Source of the DNA: Shinella zoogloeoides
GTDB lineage: Bacteria; Pseudomonadota; Alphaproteobacteria; Rhizobiales; Rhizobiaceae
DNA: 64,000 bases
Direction of reading: 5' to 3'
NCBI RefSeq assembly: GCF_030733845.1
Contig: NZ_CP132311.1
Location: 2,111,501 to 2,175,500 of the forward strand
Shown here: positions 37,190 to 45,639 of the stretch, piece by piece
Numbering within the stretch: position 1 is the first letter of the stretch
Layout: every line of letters begins with the position of its first letter
Notes under the pieces: model-generated
Told to the model about the DNA's origin: nothing
What the model saw: the letters and a program-made list of their open reading frames with translations, nothing else
Databases searched by the model: none
Made by a program: the position numbers and the translations under genes

Positions 37190-38130
37190 GCACATCCGCC
37201 GTCACGCCGTTGCGCAACGAGGTCAGCCTCGGGCTCCTTCTCATGGTGCTCTCGGTACTCGTCTCGCCGATCATCGACATCTTCGCCAAGCTCGCCGTCA
37301 CCTCCGTGCCGGCGACGGAGATCACCTTCGTGCGCCTCCTGTTCCAGATGACGGTGCTGGGGCCGATCTGTCTGATGCGCGGCACGCTGCTCGACGTGAC
37401 CCGGAAGAAGATGAGCCTGCATGCGGCGCGCGGCCTGCTGATGGCCATCACCATGATCAGCTTCGTCACGCCGCTTGCCGTCATGGAGGTGGCGGACGCC
37501 ATCGCCATCTTCTTCGTCGAGCCGATCATCCTGACGATCCTCGGCTCGATCTTCCTCAAGGAGACGATCGGCTGGCGGCGCTATACGGCCTGCGGCGTCG
37601 GCTTCTTCGGCTCGCTGCTCGTCATCCAGCCGAGCTTGCAGGAGGTCGGCTGGATCGCGCTGCTGCCCGTGGTCGCCGCCTTCTCGCTGGCGCTGTTCTT
37701 CCTCTTGACCCGTCTGGTCGCACAGAAGGAGGACCCCTGGTCCATGCAGTTCTATGCCGGCCTCTGGGGCGCGCTCTTCGCCGGCATTCTGCTTCTTGTC
37801 GGCGGCAGGGCGGGCATATCCTTCCTGACGCCGGTCATGCCCGACATGGCGAACACGCTCTACATCGCCGGCGCGGCCGTCGCCGCCACCATTGCCGGCG
37901 TGCTCGGCGTCTATGCCTACCGTTCGGCGCCCGCCTCCACGCTCGCACCGCTGCAATATCTGGAGATCGTCTCGGCCACCATCCTCGGCTGGTGGGTGTT
38001 CGGCGACCTGCCGGACGCGCTGAAATGGCTCGGCATCGCCATTATCATCGGCTCCGGCCTCTACGTCATCTGGCGCGAGCGGCAGGTGGGCAAGACGGCG
38101 ACCATCCCGCCCACCTCGACGCCGATCTGA
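37186..38130 (+). CDS. EamA/DMT family transporter
   Basis: Inner-membrane transporter, 314 aa, about ten hydrophobic segments, two EamA repeats; PLAVMEVADAIAIFFVEPIILTILG marks the end of the first repeat. The start ATG overlaps the hydrolase stop (ATGA at 37186-37189), indicating a two-gene operon. Substrate unknown; linkage to a lipase-like enzyme might mean it moves a product of that enzyme, but this is only inference. Confidence 0.87.
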   Translation: MSTSAVTPLRNEVSLGLLLMVLSVLVSPIIDIFAKLAVTSVPATEITFVRLLFQMTVLGPICLMRGTLLDVTRKKMSLHAARGLLMAITMISFVTPLAVMEVADAIAIFFVEPIILTILGSIFLKETIGWRRYTACGVGFFGSLLVIQPSLQEVGWIALLPVVAAFSLALFFLLTRLVAQKEDPWSMQFYAGLWGALFAGILLLVGGRAGISFLTPVMPDMANTLYIAGAAVAATIAGVLGVYAYRSAPASTLAPLQYLEIVSATILGWWVFGDLPDALKWLGIAIIIGSGLYVIWRERQVGKTATIPPTSTPI

Positions 38131-38286
38131 AGCACGCAAAACCGCCCGGCATCATGTCAGTCTCAGCCGTCATGATGTCCCCGCCCGCTTCGGCTATCGT
38201 GCCCACCGGCTTTTTGTTATCCAAGGGAAAACGGGCGTAAAGGCCCGGCGGGCGCCTTTGCGCGTCCACCCTGGAGGAAGTGCACG

Positions 38287-39483
38287 ATGGAGAAGTCGAA
38301 CCTGCCGCTTGCCGGCATAAGGGTCATCGAGCTGGCGCGGGTGCTTGCCGGCCCTTGGGCCGGCCAGATGCTGGCCGACATGGGGGCTGACGTCATCAAA
38401 ATCGAGAACCCGGACGGCGGCGACGACACGCGTGCCTGGGGCCCGCCCTTCGTCATGGGCAAGGACGGCGAGAACCTCTCGGCCGCCTACTACCACTCCA
38501 CCAACCGCGGCAAACGCTCCATCGCCGTCGACCTCAAGACCGAGGAAGGCCGCGACATCGTCCACCGCCTGATCGCGACCGCCGACGTGGTAATCGAGAA
38601 CTTCAAGGTCGGCGGGCTCGTCAAATACGGGCTCGACTACGAGAGCCTCGCGAAGAAGCATCCGAAGCTCGTCTATTGCTCGATCACCGGTTTCGGCCAG
38701 GACGGTCCCTATGCCGCCCGCGCCGGCTACGACTATATCGTGCAGGGCATGTCCGGCTTCATGTCGGTGACCGGCGCGCCGGACGGCGAGCCGATGAAGG
38801 CGGGCGTCGCCATCGCCGACATCTTCACCGGCATCTATGCCGTGACCGCTATCCAGGCCGCGCTCATCCACGTCATGAAGACCGGCATGGGCCAGCATGT
38901 CGACATGGCGCTGCTCGACGTTCACTCCGCCGTCATGGCGAACCAGAACATGAACTTCCTCGCCTCCGGCACGGCGCCGGCGCGGCTCGGCAATGCGCAT
39001 CCGAACATCTCGCCCTACGAGGTCGTGCCGACCTCGGACGGGCACATCATCCTCGCCGTCGGCAATGACGGGCAGTTCCGCAAGCTCTGCGGCATCCTGA
39101 AGCTCGACGGCGTGGCGGACGATGCACGCTTTGCGACCAACCGCGCCCGCGTCGCCCATCGCGACGAGGTGCGCCGCCTCGTGACGGGCGCGACGGCCGC
39201 CATCGGCAAGGCCGACCTCCTGGCCGCCTGCGAGCGCGAGGGCGTGCCGGCCGGGCCGATCAATTCCATTGCCGAGACCTTCGACGATCCGCAGGTCAAG
39301 GCCCGCGGCCTGCGCATCGACCTGCCGGATGCGGACGGCAACAGCATTCCCGGCGTTCGCACGCCCATCGTCTTCTCCGGCACGCCGCTCACCTACGACC
39401 GCCCGAGCCCGCGGCTCGGCGAGCATACCGACGCCGTGCTGGCGGAACTCCATTCTCTCGAAGCAGGAAAGAAAAGCGCATGA
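38287..39483 (+). CDS. Class III (CaiB/BaiF) CoA-transferase
   Basis: 398-aa family III CoA-transferase moving CoA between carboxylic acids. It begins with PLAGIRVIELARVLAGPWAGQMLADMGADVIKIE-type sequence (only key parts quoted), contains the region AGYDYIVQGMSG that holds the catalytic Asp of this family, and the C-terminal LGEHTDAVLAEL motif. Donor and acceptor acids cannot be predicted. Its stop overlaps the ThDP-enzyme start by 4 bp, so the two proteins likely act in one pathway. Confidence 0.9.
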   Translation: MEKSNLPLAGIRVIELARVLAGPWAGQMLADMGADVIKIENPDGGDDTRAWGPPFVMGKDGENLSAAYYHSTNRGKRSIAVDLKTEEGRDIVHRLIATADVVIENFKVGGLVKYGLDYESLAKKHPKLVYCSITGFGQDGPYAARAGYDYIVQGMSGFMSVTGAPDGEPMKAGVAIADIFTGIYAVTAIQAALIHVMKTGMGQHVDMALLDVHSAVMANQNMNFLASGTAPARLGNAHPNISPYEVVPTSDGHIILAVGNDGQFRKLCGILKLDGVADDARFATNRARVAHRDEVRRLVTGATAAIGKADLLAACEREGVPAGPINSIAETFDDPQVKARGLRIDLPDADGNSIPGVRTPIVFSGTPLTYDRPSPRLGEHTDAVLAELHSLEAGKKSA

Positions 39484-41129
39484 AGACCGGTGGCCAGTTG
39501 ATCGTCGACGCCCTCGTTGCCAATGGCGTCAAGCGCGTCGCCTGCGTGCCGGGCGAAAGCTACCTCGCCGTTCTCGATGCGCTGCACGACACGGATGTCG
39601 ATATCCTCGTCTGCCGTCAGGAAGGCGGCGCGGCGATGATGGCCGATTGCTGGGGCCGGCTCACCGGCGAGCCCGGCATCTGCATGGTCACGCGCGGCCC
39701 CGGCGCCACCAACGCCTCGGCGGGCCTCCACATCGCCCGGCAGGATTCGATCCCGATGATCCTCTTCATCGGCCAGGTGCAGCGCGATGCGCGCGAGCGC
39801 GAGGCCTTCCAGGAAGTGGAGTACCGCCGCGCCTTCACCGAGGTCGCCAAATGGGTGGCCGAGATCGACGACGCCCGCCGCATTCCCGAATTCGTCACCC
39901 GCGCCTTCGCCGTCGCCACCTCCGGCCGCCCCGGCCCGGTCGTGCTGGCGCTGCCCGAGGACATGCTGACGGACACGGTCGAGACGGTCGAGCCGCAGGC
40001 CTATATGCCGGTGGAAGCCCATCCGGGCCGCAAGCAGGTGGAGGAACTGGCCGGCCTGCTGGAGAAGGCCGAGCGGCCGCTCGTCATTCTCGGCGGCACG
40101 CGCTGGTCCGGGGAAAGCGTCGCGGCCTTTGCGGACTTCGCCGAGCGCTGGTCGCTGCCGGTCGCCTGTTCCTTCCGCCGGCAGATGCTGTTCGACCACC
40201 AGGACCCGAACTATGCCGGCGATTCCGGCATCGGCATCAATCCTGCGCTCGGCAAGGAAATCCGCGAGGCGGACCTTATCGTGCTGCTCGGTGGCCGCTA
40301 TTCCGAAATGCCGTCCGCGACGTACAGCCTGCTCAAGAGCCCCTACCCGCAGCAGAAGCTGGTCCATGTCTATCCCGATCCGTCGGAACTCGGCCGCGTC
40401 TACCGCCCGGATCTGGCGATCTGCGCCGCACCGGACGATTTCGTCGCCGCGCTCGAAGGCCTTGCCCCGAAGACCGCGCCGCGCTGGGCCGCCCGCACGA
40501 CCGCCATGCACGAGAGCTACCTGAAATGGTCGACGCCGCCCATGGAAGGCCCCGGCGACGTGCAGATGGGGCCGATCATGGCCTGGCTGGAGGAAAACAC
40601 CGGCGAAGACACCATCTTCACCAACGGCGCCGGCAACTACGCCACCTGGGTGCACCGCTTCCACCGCTTCCGCCGCTTCGGCACGCAGGCCGCGCCGACC
40701 TCCGGTTCGATGGGCTACGGCCTGCCGGCCGCGGTCGCCGCCAAGCAGCTCCACCCGGAGCGCGAGGTTATCTGCTTTGCCGGCGACGGCTGCTTCATGA
40801 TGCACGGACAGGAATTCGCCACCGCCGTGCGCTACAACCTCCCGATCATCACCGTCGTCGTCAACAACGGCATCTACGGCACGATCCGCATGCACCAGGA
40901 GCGGGAATATCCCGGCCGCGTCAGCGCCACGGACCTCACCAATCCGGATTTCGCGGCGCTCGCCGTCGCCTATGGCGGCCATGGCGAGACGGTGGAGAAG
41001 ACGGAAGACTTCGCGCCCGCCTTCCTGCGCGCCCGCGCCAGCGGCAAGCCGGCGATCATCGAGGTGAAGCTCGACCCGGAAGCCATCACGCCGACGCGCA
41101 CGCTCTCGGATATTCGCAGCGGGAAGTAA
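39480..41129 (+). CDS. Thiamine-diphosphate-dependent enzyme, acetolactate-synthase-like
   Basis: 549-aa ThDP enzyme of the acetolactate synthase/benzoylformate decarboxylase/oxalyl-CoA decarboxylase superfamily. The N-terminal PYR domain has the cofactor-activating Glu in CRQEGGAAMMADCWGR; the C-terminal PP domain has the metal/ThDP motif GDGCFMMHGQE...NN with GIYGTIRMHQE. No ilvN-like small subunit is adjacent. Pairing with a CoA-transferase recalls frc-oxc oxalate operons, but the sequence does not look like oxalyl-CoA decarboxylase, so the substrate is open. Confidence 0.86.
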   Translation: MKTGGQLIVDALVANGVKRVACVPGESYLAVLDALHDTDVDILVCRQEGGAAMMADCWGRLTGEPGICMVTRGPGATNASAGLHIARQDSIPMILFIGQVQRDAREREAFQEVEYRRAFTEVAKWVAEIDDARRIPEFVTRAFAVATSGRPGPVVLALPEDMLTDTVETVEPQAYMPVEAHPGRKQVEELAGLLEKAERPLVILGGTRWSGESVAAFADFAERWSLPVACSFRRQMLFDHQDPNYAGDSGIGINPALGKEIREADLIVLLGGRYSEMPSATYSLLKSPYPQQKLVHVYPDPSELGRVYRPDLAICAAPDDFVAALEGLAPKTAPRWAARTTAMHESYLKWSTPPMEGPGDVQMGPIMAWLEENTGEDTIFTNGAGNYATWVHRFHRFRRFGTQAAPTSGSMGYGLPAAVAAKQLHPEREVICFAGDGCFMMHGQEFATAVRYNLPIITVVVNNGIYGTIRMHQEREYPGRVSATDLTNPDFAALAVAYGGHGETVEKTEDFAPAFLRARASGKPAIIEVKLDPEAITPTRTLSDIRSGK

Positions 41130-41144
41130 CGGTTGGGGCGTAAG

Positions 41145-41304
41145 GCCCCTCATCCCGCTGCCGCGACCTTCTCCCCGCAAGCGGGGAGAAGGGGCAAGGG
41201 GCGATGCCTCGCACCTTCCAAGACCGTCGATTTTTTTGAAAACCGGTTCGGCATGTCCCTTCGCCCCGCTTGCGGGGAGAAGGTGCCGGCGACGGATGAG
41301 GGGC
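41145..41304. repeat. Palindromic intergenic repeat, rhizobial type
   Basis: A 160-bp element with outer inverted ends GCCCCTCATCC (41145-41155) and GGATGAGGGGC (41294-41304). Inside are two hairpins: a perfect 12-bp stem with AA loop at 41167-41192 and a near-identical one at about 41258-41282 in inverse arrangement. There is no coding capacity. Similar CTTCTCCCCGC palindromes are widespread in rhizobial intergenic DNA. Confidence 0.75.
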
Positions 41305-41321
41305 TTTTCCCCTCCCCGGCC

Positions 41322-41660
41322 TCAGCCGCGAATGTGCTGCGTCTGTTCGTAGGTCTTGGTCGAGCGCATGCCCGAGCGGCAATAGCCGAGCATCGGGCGC
41401 GGCAGTTCGTCGAGCGCGTCGACCATGCCGGTCACCGCTTCCGCCGTCACGCCCATCGGGCCGACGGGCACATGGGCGGTCTCGATGCCGAGTTCGCCGG
41501 CGCGGGCGGCAATGGCTGCAAATTCCGGCTGGCCGGCCTCTTCGTGGTCGGGGCGGTGGCAGACGATGGATTTGAAGCCCATGGCGGCGATCGCGTCGAG
41601 GTCCTCGACGGTGATCTGGCCGGAGACGGAATATTCGTCGTTGATCTCGCGGATATCCAC
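41322..41660 (-). CDS. TIGR01244 family protein (DUF442, phosphatase-like)
   Basis: Small 112-aa protein with the dual-specificity-phosphatase-like fold found in the N-terminal domain of Blh proteins. The P-loop motif is YCRSGMRS (C-x5-R type), with ICHRPDHE (near residue 33) and the partner Asp/Glu region upstream. It is often linked to sulfide/persulfide metabolism, but no sulfur gene is adjacent. The start is GTG 41660 with AAAGGA upstream. Confidence 0.82.
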   Translation of the reverse strand: MDIREINDEYSVSGQITVEDLDAIAAMGFKSIVCHRPDHEEAGQPEFAAIAARAGELGIETAHVPVGPMGVTAEAVTGMVDALDELPRPMLGYCRSGMRSTKTYEQTQHIRG

Positions 41661-41731
41661 GGGGGTGTCCTTTCAAAAACGGGGCGTCCACCGTTTAAGC
41701 CGGTGCCGCCTGAGCGTCAATCATGCGAAAT

Positions 41732-42586
41732 CTAGCGGACCTCGAAGGCGAGGCCGTAGCCGGCGCTTTCGCCGGGCGCAAAATCCGGCGCCTCGCCGGC
41801 GGCGATCAGCTCGGCGCGGGGGGCGAGGCGATGCGAGACCGGTTCGATGCCGAGCACGGCGCAACCGGGCGACTGGTTCCGCCAGACCTGCAGAAAGGGC
41901 AAGGTATCGGTGCGGAAACGGACATGCACGCTGCGCCCGCCGAGGCTGGCGATCGGCCCGATGGCGACCTCTGCCCAGCCGTGGTTCGCCGTCCCGACCG
42001 CCGGTACGCAAAAGATCGTCATGTCGCCCTCGCCGAAGCGCCAGGGCAGGCTGCCGCCGGGTAGCATGGCACCGGTCAGCCGCGTGTTTTCGTCAAAGAG
42101 CCCGGTGCCGAAATTGATGTGGTACATGCCAAAGCGCGGCCATGGTGTGGCTCCCGTATTGGTCAGCACGTCGTCCAGCGTGATGTGGCCGGTGGCCCGG
42201 TCGGCCCGCCAGCGGCGTGCAAGTTCGGCCGTACCGCCATTGGCGAGCACGACGGGAACCCGCCCCTCGCAGATTACCTCCCCCTCGTCCTCCTCGATGA
42301 GGGTGTGCAGCGCCGGATTGGAGGAGAACGAACCGTGCAAGGGATAGCGCCGCCCGTCCGCCGCGCCCTCGACCGGCACCGGATGGCGGATATGGTCGGG
42401 TCCGCAGGTGAACAGGAATCCCGGCAGGGCCCGGTCGATCCGCGGATCGCCATCCGAGGGAACCGCCGAGCCCGGCGCGACGTTCACTCCTTGAAAGACC
42501 GCGGCGCCGACATCGAGCACCGATTGCGGCGTCAGGTCCAGGCGAAACGAATGAGAGGATGTGTCGGCAGTGAGGACAAAGGTCAT
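41732..42586 (-). CDS. DUF4432 (aldose-epimerase-like fold) protein
   Basis: 284-aa protein matching DUF4432, a galactose-mutarotase-like carbohydrate-binding fold. Typical features are PLHGSFSSNPA (conserved His), DDVLTNTGATPWPRFGMYHINFG and the final RNQSPGCAVLGIEPVSH segment. Likely acts on a sugar or sugar derivative; the reaction is unknown. ATG 42586 follows GGAG by 8 nt. A single gene with no sugar operon nearby. Confidence 0.75.
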   Translation of the reverse strand: MTFVLTADTSSHSFRLDLTPQSVLDVGAAVFQGVNVAPGSAVPSDGDPRIDRALPGFLFTCGPDHIRHPVPVEGAADGRRYPLHGSFSSNPALHTLIEEDEGEVICEGRVPVVLANGGTAELARRWRADRATGHITLDDVLTNTGATPWPRFGMYHINFGTGLFDENTRLTGAMLPGGSLPWRFGEGDMTIFCVPAVGTANHGWAEVAIGPIASLGGRSVHVRFRTDTLPFLQVWRNQSPGCAVLGIEPVSHRLAPRAELIAAGEAPDFAPGESAGYGLAFEVR

Positions 42587-42743
42587 CCGGGGCTCCGGCA
42601 AGAGGCAGTCAGGCATGGCCCATGCTAGGGTCAAAATCCGGGCAAAGCCACGGGGCGCCGGCGCTTCGACCCCATATTTTCACGGAACCATCTCGACCGA
42701 TCACAAGTTTTTGCCTGACGCGTTGACGTTAGGTTCACCATCG

Positions 42744-42772
42744 ATTCAGATTTTCCATATTAAGGTCTGAAT
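42744..42772. promoter_or_regulatory. Inverted repeat upstream of the L,D-transpeptidase
   Basis: ATTCAGA-N15-TCTGAAT, perfect 7-bp arms, about 50 bp before the predicted start. A TTGACG hexamer lies just upstream (42723-42728). The bound protein, if any, is unknown. Confidence 0.4.
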
Positions 42773-42820
42773 TCAAGTGTTCCGTCCGCGCGATATATGC
42801 AATCTGGCAGGTCAACGATC

Positions 42821-44239
42821 GTGAATTCGATATTTAAAACAAGCATTTCGCTTCTTGCAGCGGCGTCCGTTCTCGGATTCGCCCTCGCGCCTGCCCACGC
42901 CCAGAGCCGCTACGACCGCGATACGGTGCTCATCTCGCCGGAGGGTGATATCCTCGATTACGTGCCCGACGACGGCAGCGTCCGCTGGGCGCGTGACAAC
43001 AGCGGCCGCTCGGTGCTGGTCGACAACTGGGGCAACATCGTCGCCACCGCCATGCCCGCCAACCGCGATTACGCACGCGGCGACGATTATCGCCCTCGGC
43101 GCGATCGTTACCGCGAGGTGCGCGGTTATCCTGAAACGAACCCGGATTACTTCCCCCCGGCGCCCGAATCCGGCTTCGGCGACGACCTGACGACAAGTTC
43201 CGTGCCGGAAATGCGCGAAGGCCTGCCGGGAGATATCGAACGGCAGCCCCTGCCGGATGCCGATTTCGGCGGTTCGCAGCCCCTGCCCGACTTCAACGGG
43301 AACGATACCGCCGCGCTGCCGGAAAACGGCATCGATCCGAATACCGAATTCGTGCCCGGCCCGAAATTCGAGCCGGCGACGGCGCTCGGCAAGATGTCAT
43401 CGGCCGAAGTCACCGCGCTTCAGGTGTTCCTCGACCGCGAGGGTTTTTCGCCGGGCGTGATCGACGGGAAGAAGGGCTCGAACGTCACCAAGGCGATCGA
43501 AGCCTGGCAGAACGCGACGGGCGAGACGCTCGATCCGAACAATGCCGACGATATCCTGGAGCGCCTGCGCCTTTCCGGCGGCATGGCCTTCACCACCTAC
43601 GAGATCACCGCCGCCGACGCGGCCGGTCCCTATGTCGCGTCGATCCCGGAGGATTACGCCCACAAGGCCGCGCTGCCGCATCTCTCCTTCACCTCGACGA
43701 CCGAGATGCTGGCCGAGAAGTTCCATATGGACGAGGCCTATCTGAAGGAGATCAATCCGGGCGTCGATTTCACCATTCCCGGCACGCTCATCAAGGTGGT
43801 CGACACAGGCGCGAAGAAGACCGGCAAGGTGGCGAAGATCCTCGCCGACAAGGGCCGCAAGCAGGTGCTCGCCTATGATGAGAACGGTACTCTGATCGCC
43901 GCCTATCCGGCGAGCATCGGTTCGGCCGATACGCCTTCGCCCTCCGGCACGGTCACGGTCGAGCGCATCGCGCTCAATCCGGGCTACACCTACAATCCGA
44001 AGATCAACTTCCAGCAGGGCAGCAACAACAAGGTCCTGACCCTGCAGCCCGGCCCGAACGGCCCGGTCGGCACCGTCTGGATCGCGCTCTCCAAGCCGAC
44101 CTATGGCATTCACGGCACGCCGGAGCCCTCGAAGATCGGCAAGACCCAGAGCCATGGCTGCATCCGCATGACCAACTGGGACGCCACCGAGCTCGCCAAG
44201 ATGACAAGCGCCGGCGTGACGGTCGAATTCGTCGACTGA
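42821..44239 (+). CDS. Exported L,D-transpeptidase (YkuD) with peptidoglycan-binding domain
   Basis: 472-aa periplasmic L,D-transpeptidase forming 3-3 crosslinks or anchoring proteins to peptidoglycan. Signal peptide ends near AHA-QS, followed by a low-complexity acidic/Pro-rich region of about 150 residues, a PG-binding-1 domain (VTALQVFLDREGFSPGVIDG) and a C-terminal YkuD domain with GIHGT and the catalytic SHGCIRM. The GTG at 42821 fits the signal peptide best; an ATG at 42797 is the alternative. Terminator follows. Confidence 0.9.
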   Translation: MNSIFKTSISLLAAASVLGFALAPAHAQSRYDRDTVLISPEGDILDYVPDDGSVRWARDNSGRSVLVDNWGNIVATAMPANRDYARGDDYRPRRDRYREVRGYPETNPDYFPPAPESGFGDDLTTSSVPEMREGLPGDIERQPLPDADFGGSQPLPDFNGNDTAALPENGIDPNTEFVPGPKFEPATALGKMSSAEVTALQVFLDREGFSPGVIDGKKGSNVTKAIEAWQNATGETLDPNNADDILERLRLSGGMAFTTYEITAADAAGPYVASIPEDYAHKAALPHLSFTSTTEMLAEKFHMDEAYLKEINPGVDFTIPGTLIKVVDTGAKKTGKVAKILADKGRKQVLAYDENGTLIAAYPASIGSADTPSPSGTVTVERIALNPGYTYNPKINFQQGSNNKVLTLQPGPNGPVGTVWIALSKPTYGIHGTPEPSKIGKTQSHGCIRMTNWDATELAKMTSAGVTVEFVD

Positions 44240-44260
44240 CGGTTTTTCAAATAGACAGCG

Positions 44261-44293
44261 AAAGCCGGCCCGTCGTGGCCGGCTTTTTCTTTT
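44261..44293 (+). terminator. L,D-transpeptidase terminator
   Basis: Perfect 10-bp stem (44261-44270 with 44277-44286), six-base loop and a T-rich tail, 21 bp beyond the stop. Confidence 0.88.
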
Positions 44294-44390
44294 CAGGAAA
44301 ACCCGGTTTCGCCACGGTACGAACCGCAATTCGCCGCTTTTGCCTATGAAGGAGCCGAACCGCTTCATCGAAACCAGCAATCCGGTTCCC

Positions 44391-45584
44391 ATGTTCAAGA
44401 AACTCCGCCCCGCCCTCTTCTTTCTCGCGCTTGCCGGCACGCTGCCGCACGCCGCTTCCGCCGCCGACCTCATGACCTTCTGGGATACGCCGCAGAAGGG
44501 CGGCAACAGCTTCAATGCCGCTGAACCGGACAAGGCCTATTTCGAGGCGCTTGCGGCGACCGGCGCGACCTGGGTGCGCCTGACCTTCAGCAAGTGGAAA
44601 GGCGAAGGCCGGGATTTCCTGATCGGCGATGCCGATGCCTACAAGGGCCTGCAAGCGAAGGACCTCGAAAAGCTGCGCAAGGCGCTCGACGCGGCCCATG
44701 CCGCGGGGCTCAAGGTGGCGGTGACGCCACTCAGCCTGCCGGGGGCACGCTGGAAGCAGCAGAACGACGGCGCGTTCGACGACCGGCTATGGTCCGATCC
44801 CGCCTTTGCCGATCAGGCCGTGGCCTTCTGGCGCGACCTTGCCGGCGCGCTGAAGGACCACCCCGCCATCGCCGCCTATAACCTCCTCAACGAGCCCGCG
44901 CCGGAAAAGACGACGGGCCTTGCCGAGAACGGCACGATGGAGGACATCATCGCCTGGCAGGCGAAGCATGCCGACAGCCCGCGCGACCTGCCGAAGCTCT
45001 ATGCGCGCATCATCGAGGCCATCCGCGCCGTCGATCCCGTCACACCTGTCATGGTCGACGGCGGCTACTATGCCAATCCGCGTTCGCTGGCCGCCTGGCC
45101 GAGACGCCTTGCCGACGACAAGGTGCTCTACGCGTTCCACATGTACGAGCCCTATGACGCGACGAGCGCGCCGAACATGAAGCGCGACAAGCCCCACCGC
45201 TATCCCGGCGTCGAAACCGCCTATGCCGGCGGCAGGATGGCCTGGGACCGCAAGGCCGTCGCAGACCATATCGGCGCCGCCTTCGACTGGGCGAAGACGC
45301 AGGGCCTGCCGCCGACCCGCGTTGTCGCCGCCGAATTCGGCTGCATGCGGCTCTGGGCCGATTGCGGAACCTACCTGACCGACGTCATGGATGCGGTTGA
45401 GGAAAAGGGCGGCCACTGGGCCTTCTATTCCTTCCGCGAGGACGTGTGGGAAGGCATGGACTACGAGCTTCCGGCAAAGGTGAAGCCCGGCCAGTTCTAC
45501 TGGATGAGCGAACAGGGCAAGGCCGGCACGCTGCCGCGCGACGGCGAACTGATGGACCTGCTCAAGGCGCGCATGCGGAAATAA
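44391..45584 (+). CDS. Secreted glycoside hydrolase family 5 enzyme
   Basis: 397-aa GH5-like (cellulase superfamily) beta-glycosidase with a Sec signal peptide (cleavage near ASA-AD, residue 24). The acid/base Glu is in NLLNEPAPE, the nucleophile Glu in VVAAEFGCMR, and the barrel strand VKVAVTPLSLPG is recognisable. Substrate (glucan, mannan or other) is not determined. The ribosome site before ATG 44391 is weak; an in-frame ATG at 44346 is an alternative. It is bracketed by terminators, so monocistronic. Confidence 0.85.
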   Translation: MFKKLRPALFFLALAGTLPHAASAADLMTFWDTPQKGGNSFNAAEPDKAYFEALAATGATWVRLTFSKWKGEGRDFLIGDADAYKGLQAKDLEKLRKALDAAHAAGLKVAVTPLSLPGARWKQQNDGAFDDRLWSDPAFADQAVAFWRDLAGALKDHPAIAAYNLLNEPAPEKTTGLAENGTMEDIIAWQAKHADSPRDLPKLYARIIEAIRAVDPVTPVMVDGGYYANPRSLAAWPRRLADDKVLYAFHMYEPYDATSAPNMKRDKPHRYPGVETAYAGGRMAWDRKAVADHIGAAFDWAKTQGLPPTRVVAAEFGCMRLWADCGTYLTDVMDAVEEKGGHWAFYSFREDVWEGMDYELPAKVKPGQFYWMSEQGKAGTLPRDGELMDLLKARMRK

Positions 45585-45587
45585 AAC

Positions 45588-45625
45588 AAAGGCCGGGCGG
45601 CATCGACGCCGCCCGGCCTTTCTCG
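45588..45625. terminator. Bidirectional terminator between GH5 gene and chemoreceptor gene
   Basis: Perfect 14-bp GC-rich stem (45588-45601 with 45608-45621) with A-rich left and T-rich right flanks between convergent genes. Confidence 0.88.
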
Positions 45626-45639
45626 ATCCGACGCTTCAC

